This document shows positions 6,384-9,037 of a DNA stretch of 9,037 bases, piece by piece. Under the pieces are notes generated by a model. The model was not told the origin of the DNA and made no database searches. It saw only the letters and a list, made by a program, of their open reading frames with translations. Origin of the DNA: Chthoniobacterales bacterium (GTDB taxonomy: Bacteria; Verrucomicrobiota; Verrucomicrobiia; Chthoniobacterales; UBA10450). Position 1 is the first letter of the stretch; every line of letters starts with the position of its first letter. Made by a program: the position numbers and the translations under genes. The stretch covers positions 1 through 9,037 of the forward strand of contig JACCZQ010000084.1 of the NCBI GenBank assembly GCA_013695905.1, in the 5' to 3' direction.

Positions 6384-8053
6384 GTGGGAAGAAATGTTCG
6401 ATCCGTACGCCCCGATACATTCCAGCCGCGCTTGTTCAACATCCCGCTGTTGATCGCGGAACTTGAGCCGATCGCGATCAAAGCGCAGGCATCAGACCGA
6501 TGGCTATCTCATGTCCGAGCCATTCAAGATGAGATAGCCCGCAGCGTTGAGTGGGACCATGCGTTTTTGGTCGGCTTGCCATACCTGCGGTGGGCAGCCG
6601 GAGAACTTGCAAAGAAGAGCCAGGCGAAGGAGATCGCGGAGGTGGCGAAAACGCTCCTCGTCCATGAGGTCGCGTTCCAGCAGCTGGTCCAGCAACAACT
6701 GCGAGGAGCGGTCACGAAGCTACCGCAGAACAAACAGGCTGCCTTCCGCGCCATACGTCGGCTGGCCACGATCGCCGTCAACGCAGGTTTCAGGCAAGAA
6801 GACTTCGCTGACTTGTGTGCGCCCGCAAAGTTTACGTGCTCGGCAATAGATTGGGCCGAGGAATTGATTGCGAGAACTGACCTGTCTGGAAGACGAACGG
6901 CCCGAAGGTACCGTTGTACGTTCGCGATTGACGCAGATACAAAGCTTTTGAAGCAACTTGCTCGCAAGCTGCAGTTCGATGTTGAACACGCCGATAAGGT
7001 AGATCCTGCGCTGCGCAACGCCGCACCAAAAGCCAGCTTCATTTCGGTTGAGGCGGACGGCAATACCGCATCTGACGCTCTGCAGTCGGCTACGCGACGA
7101 GTTCGGCCGACGCTCGACATCTTCAATTTCTACAGTCGCAGCTACACGCTAACGATGTTCCCCGATGCGTCGGTCGCGACGGTCGGTTCGCCACCTGTGG
7201 TATTGAGAGTTGGTGCGCAGTCGCTCCGTAAACTCCCTACCAGGCGGTCGGCACCCCTACTCACCGCGCGCGCAATCGCGGAAATCATGCCGCGCCTGCT
7301 CACCGGGCAGATCTTCAACGCTCTGGAACACTACACACTCGCACAAACGAGTTCGGCGTATCGTGTGAAACTCGTAAATCTCTGGGCTGCGATCGAATGC
7401 CTTGCGACGGCTCCACGCGGCGGTTCAGTGATCGATCGTGTTCAAGTCACGGCGGTTCCGATCGTCTCATGGCGACGGATCGATAAGATTACCAGATACA
7501 TTGCGACAACTCTCACCTCCTGGCGAGCCACTGGCGCTGCCGCTTCGTTGGGTTCCGGGTTCGGCACCGAAGGCGTCGTATCAGCCGAGGAGGTGCTTCT
7601 TGCGCTGACAAAGCCGAAGGATCACCCGGATATCGTGTCGCTCTTGCAAGCGACTGCGCCACATCCGCTTCTTTGCAACCGCGTCTTCAATCTGTGGAAG
7701 CTATTTTCCAATCCTTCCTCACTGCTCAAAGACGCGAGACATCCCGGCAACGCACCTCTTGGCATCTGCTGCGCATCTACCGAGCGCGAAATCTGATCGT
7801 CCACTATGGCGAAGAGGTCCCAGCAGTACCGCACCTGTTAGATCACCTGCAGTACTACTTCTCTCTCACGTTGTCGCGGATTCTCGACAGCCTCTCGTCG
7901 CACGAAACGTGGACGCCGACGGACGCGATTACACACTGGACGCAGCGGGATGCATACATCCTGCATCAATTGAAGCACGACGCCCGCGTTCTGAAGGTGC
8001 GCGACTTTTTCCCCAGGCCGATCCGGCGTATCCATGAGCACGTTTGGACTTGA
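6384..8053 (+). pseudogene. ApeA-like HEPN-domain protein gene, split by one frameshift
   Basis: The first frame runs from upstream of 6384 to a TGA at 7794-7796 and includes LPYLRWAAGELAKK, a DIFNFYSRSYTL segment, LVNLWAAIECLA and HPLLCNRVFNLWKLFSNPSSLLK. The expected continuation, TSWHLLRIYRARNLIVHYG, lies in the -1 frame and runs to the stop at 8051-8053. Joining them near 7725-7740 would restore a protein of about 555 residues whose C-terminal half looks like an ApeA-like HEPN domain, with the RNase motif RNLIVH at 7787-7804. HEPN proteins of this type occur in abortive-infection and other defence settings. No classic slippery heptamer is visible, so one missing base or an assembly error is more likely than programmed frameshifting. 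The start is unsure: GTG 6384 and TTG 6432 are possible. Codon use looks less GC-biased than in the left half. Confidence 0.65.
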
Positions 8054-8065
8054 TAGTTCCTCCGA

Positions 8066-8191
8066 TCAAAGCGCCAGACTAGCCTGCTTCGCTTCCGACT
8101 TTGCCGCCGCTGCCCCGAGCCCGCCAAACTTCTTCACCAGCTCATCCAGCTTCGCGACGTAGTAGTCGGTGTTTTCGTCGCGGTTTTGCGG
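8066..8191 (-). pseudogene. Second, diverged copy of the family B DNA polymerase 3' end
   Basis: The minus strand reads PQNRDENTDYYVAKLDELV, then KKFGG and a tail ending SLAL-stop. This mirrors the real polymerase end (TRDENVDYYVAKLDELVKK, then a tail ending TLAL-stop) 290 bases away. DNA identity is clearly lower than protein identity, because many third positions differ, so it is not a recent tandem duplication. Similarity starts six bases from the inverted-repeat element and there is no start codon of its own. It is best read as the displaced original gene end, or as an end brought in by transfer. Confidence 0.75.
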
Positions 8192-8196
8192 GGCGT

Positions 8197-8336
8197 GGGT
8201 AGCGCGCGCGTCCCGCGTGCTGGCGAGCGCGTCCCGCGATCGCGAACTTCGTCTGCCAGGGTGGCTCTTCTCCACATTAAAGAAAGCCTGTTCCGGCGGG
8301 ACGCCGAAACCAGCACGCGAGACGCGTGCGCTACCC
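8197..8336. repeat. REP/MITE-like element with 27-bp terminal inverted repeats
   Basis: The sequence 8197-8223, starting GGGTAGCGC and ending CGTGCTGG, is the reverse complement of 8310-8336 with two mismatches in 27. Between them are a 10-bp palindrome CGCGATCGCG (8235-8244) and a hairpin TTCCGGCG-GGA-CGCCGAAA (8291-8308). The interior has no open gene. Length and structure fit a REP-type or non-autonomous element that would be moved by a transposase elsewhere in the genome. It lies between the polymerase stop and its diverged second tail. No clear target-site duplication is seen. Confidence 0.7.
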
Positions 8337-8356
8337 GGAACAGATCGCCGCGCAGG

Positions 8357-9037
8357 TCATAACGCGAGCGTTTCCTGTTCGGCAGGTCGCGCCGCCGAAG
8401 CGGAACCACCAAATTTTTTAACCAGTTCGTCGAGTTTGGCCACGTAGTAATCCACGTTTTCATCCCGAGTCTCTGGATCGAAATCTAACGCTAGCTTCGC
8501 GGCTTCGTAGGCGGCGACCTTCTTTGGCGTGGCTTTGATGTAGTAGCTGATCTGGTCCCCGGGTTTGTAGGCTCGGCCGCTCGCCACGGCGAGCTCGTAG
8601 GCGGCGGCGCGGTTGCGGCCGCCGGCGCCGATCTTTTGGCGGTATTTCTCCAGGCTGTCCTGGAGGGTGTCGGTTTTCATCAGCATCTCGATCGGCATTT
8701 CTCCGGCGCGGATGCGGCGCTCGTAGTCGTCGCGGAGTTGCGGGATCACTTCCGGCTTCCCCTGCATCTGGAGCTTGATGATCTCCTCGAGGAAATTTCT
8801 CTGGAATTTTTCGAGGCCGCGCGATTTCAGGGCGCCGCCTTTCATGATGACTTCGCCGTCCTTCGTGAGGAGCGCGTAGTTCTTCGCCTTGTAGCTGAAC
8901 ATGGCGTCGAATTGCTCGTCGAGCTCGACCTCGATGCCGGGCGGGAGGATTTTCGCGAGCTCCGCGCGCAGTGTTTCGGCCGCGCTGTTCGGCAATGACG
9001 GAGCATTGCCCTCCAGTTTTGAGGCGCGGAGCACGTC
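8357..9037 (-). CDS. Family B DNA polymerase, C-terminal (thumb) part, partial
   Basis: The minus-strand frame is open from the right edge to a TGA at 8357-8359, giving 226 residues. It has the sequence FSYKAKNYALLTKDGEVIM, the family B KxY-type motif that contacts primer-template, then KGGALKSRGLEKFQRNFLEE and a thumb helix region. DQISYYIKATPKKVAAYEAA and DENVDYYVAKLDELVKKFG follow, typical of the extreme C-terminus of bacterial and archaeal family B polymerases. The exonuclease and palm domains (with DTDS) would be off the edge. Ala and Pro residues with Glu make up a short non-conserved tail after KKFGG. The enzyme is probably a repair or translesion polymerase in addition to Pol III. The gene end is duplicated downstream across a repeat element, so the present tail may be recombinant. 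Confidence 0.9.
   Translation of the reverse strand, partial: DVLRASKLEGNAPSLPNSAAETLRAELAKILPPGIEVELDEQFDAMFSYKAKNYALLTKDGEVIMKGGALKSRGLEKFQRNFLEEIIKLQMQGKPEVIPQLRDDYERRIRAGEMPIEMLMKTDTLQDSLEKYRQKIGAGGRNRAAAYELAVASGRAYKPGDQISYYIKATPKKVAAYEAAKLALDFDPETRDENVDYYVAKLDELVKKFGGSASAARPAEQETLAL

Noticed and set aside
6319..6465. Short plus-strand frame starting MQLPILPVLSSG just after the terminator
   Set aside because: 48 codons, overlapping the HEPN frame, no recognisable family. It could be the true N-terminus if another frameshift exists near 6400, but nothing supports this.
6524..7126. 200-codon minus-strand frame within the HEPN gene
   Set aside because: Composition (Ser, Ala, Arg runs) and lack of motifs mark it as a shadow of the plus-strand coding frame.
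8066..8275. 69-residue minus-strand frame as an independent gene
   Set aside because: Its first third is translation of the inverted-repeat element, and the rest is a copy of the polymerase tail.

Overview
The window most likely comes from a GC-rich, Verrucomicrobiota-like bacterium, possibly a metagenome-assembled one. This is inferred from overall protein character: a verrucomicrobial-looking family B DNA polymerase end, a REP-like repeat, and genes with weak or no Shine-Dalgarno sequences. No marker gene proves the assignment.

Left part (1-1989): the N-terminal half of a beta-ketoacyl-ACP synthase runs off the left edge on the minus strand. It is separated from a plus-strand soluble REC-histidine kinase gene by a ~260 bp AT-rich divergent control region. 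That region holds a perfect TATAAT, two DnaA-box-like direct repeats and a perfect 16-bp palindrome.

Centre (2070-5299): a two-gene, translationally coupled operon (ATGA overlap). The first gene encodes an 811-residue class I lanthipeptide-dehydratase-type protein that has the tRNA-dependent N-terminal (LanB) part but lacks the C-terminal elimination domain. The second encodes a Soj/ParA ATPase with no ParB next to it. No precursor peptide, LanC or elimination partner is visible. This pairing is the most unusual gene context in the window. The 9-mer TCGTTAGGC recurs four times here in two codon frames, with a fifth near-copy on the other strand of the kinase gene, which suggests selection on DNA rather than protein.

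Right part (5296-9037) looks like accessory, mosaic DNA. It contains a Phd/YefM-RelE/ParE toxin-antitoxin pair with a near-consensus promoter that would give a leaderless transcript; a 5' remnant of an M20 peptidase gene on the minus strand; a hairpin-rich stretch ending in a textbook intrinsic terminator (possible small RNA or attenuated leader); and a long ApeA-like HEPN-domain gene broken by one frameshift, with its RNLIVH nuclease motif on the far side of the break. At the right edge is the C-terminus of a family B DNA polymerase (minus strand), followed by a ~140 bp inverted-repeat element and then a second, diverged copy of the same polymerase tail. Gene decay, a duplicated gene end and a repeat element together mark the interval ~5.3-8.35 kb as a likely insertion and turnover hotspot.
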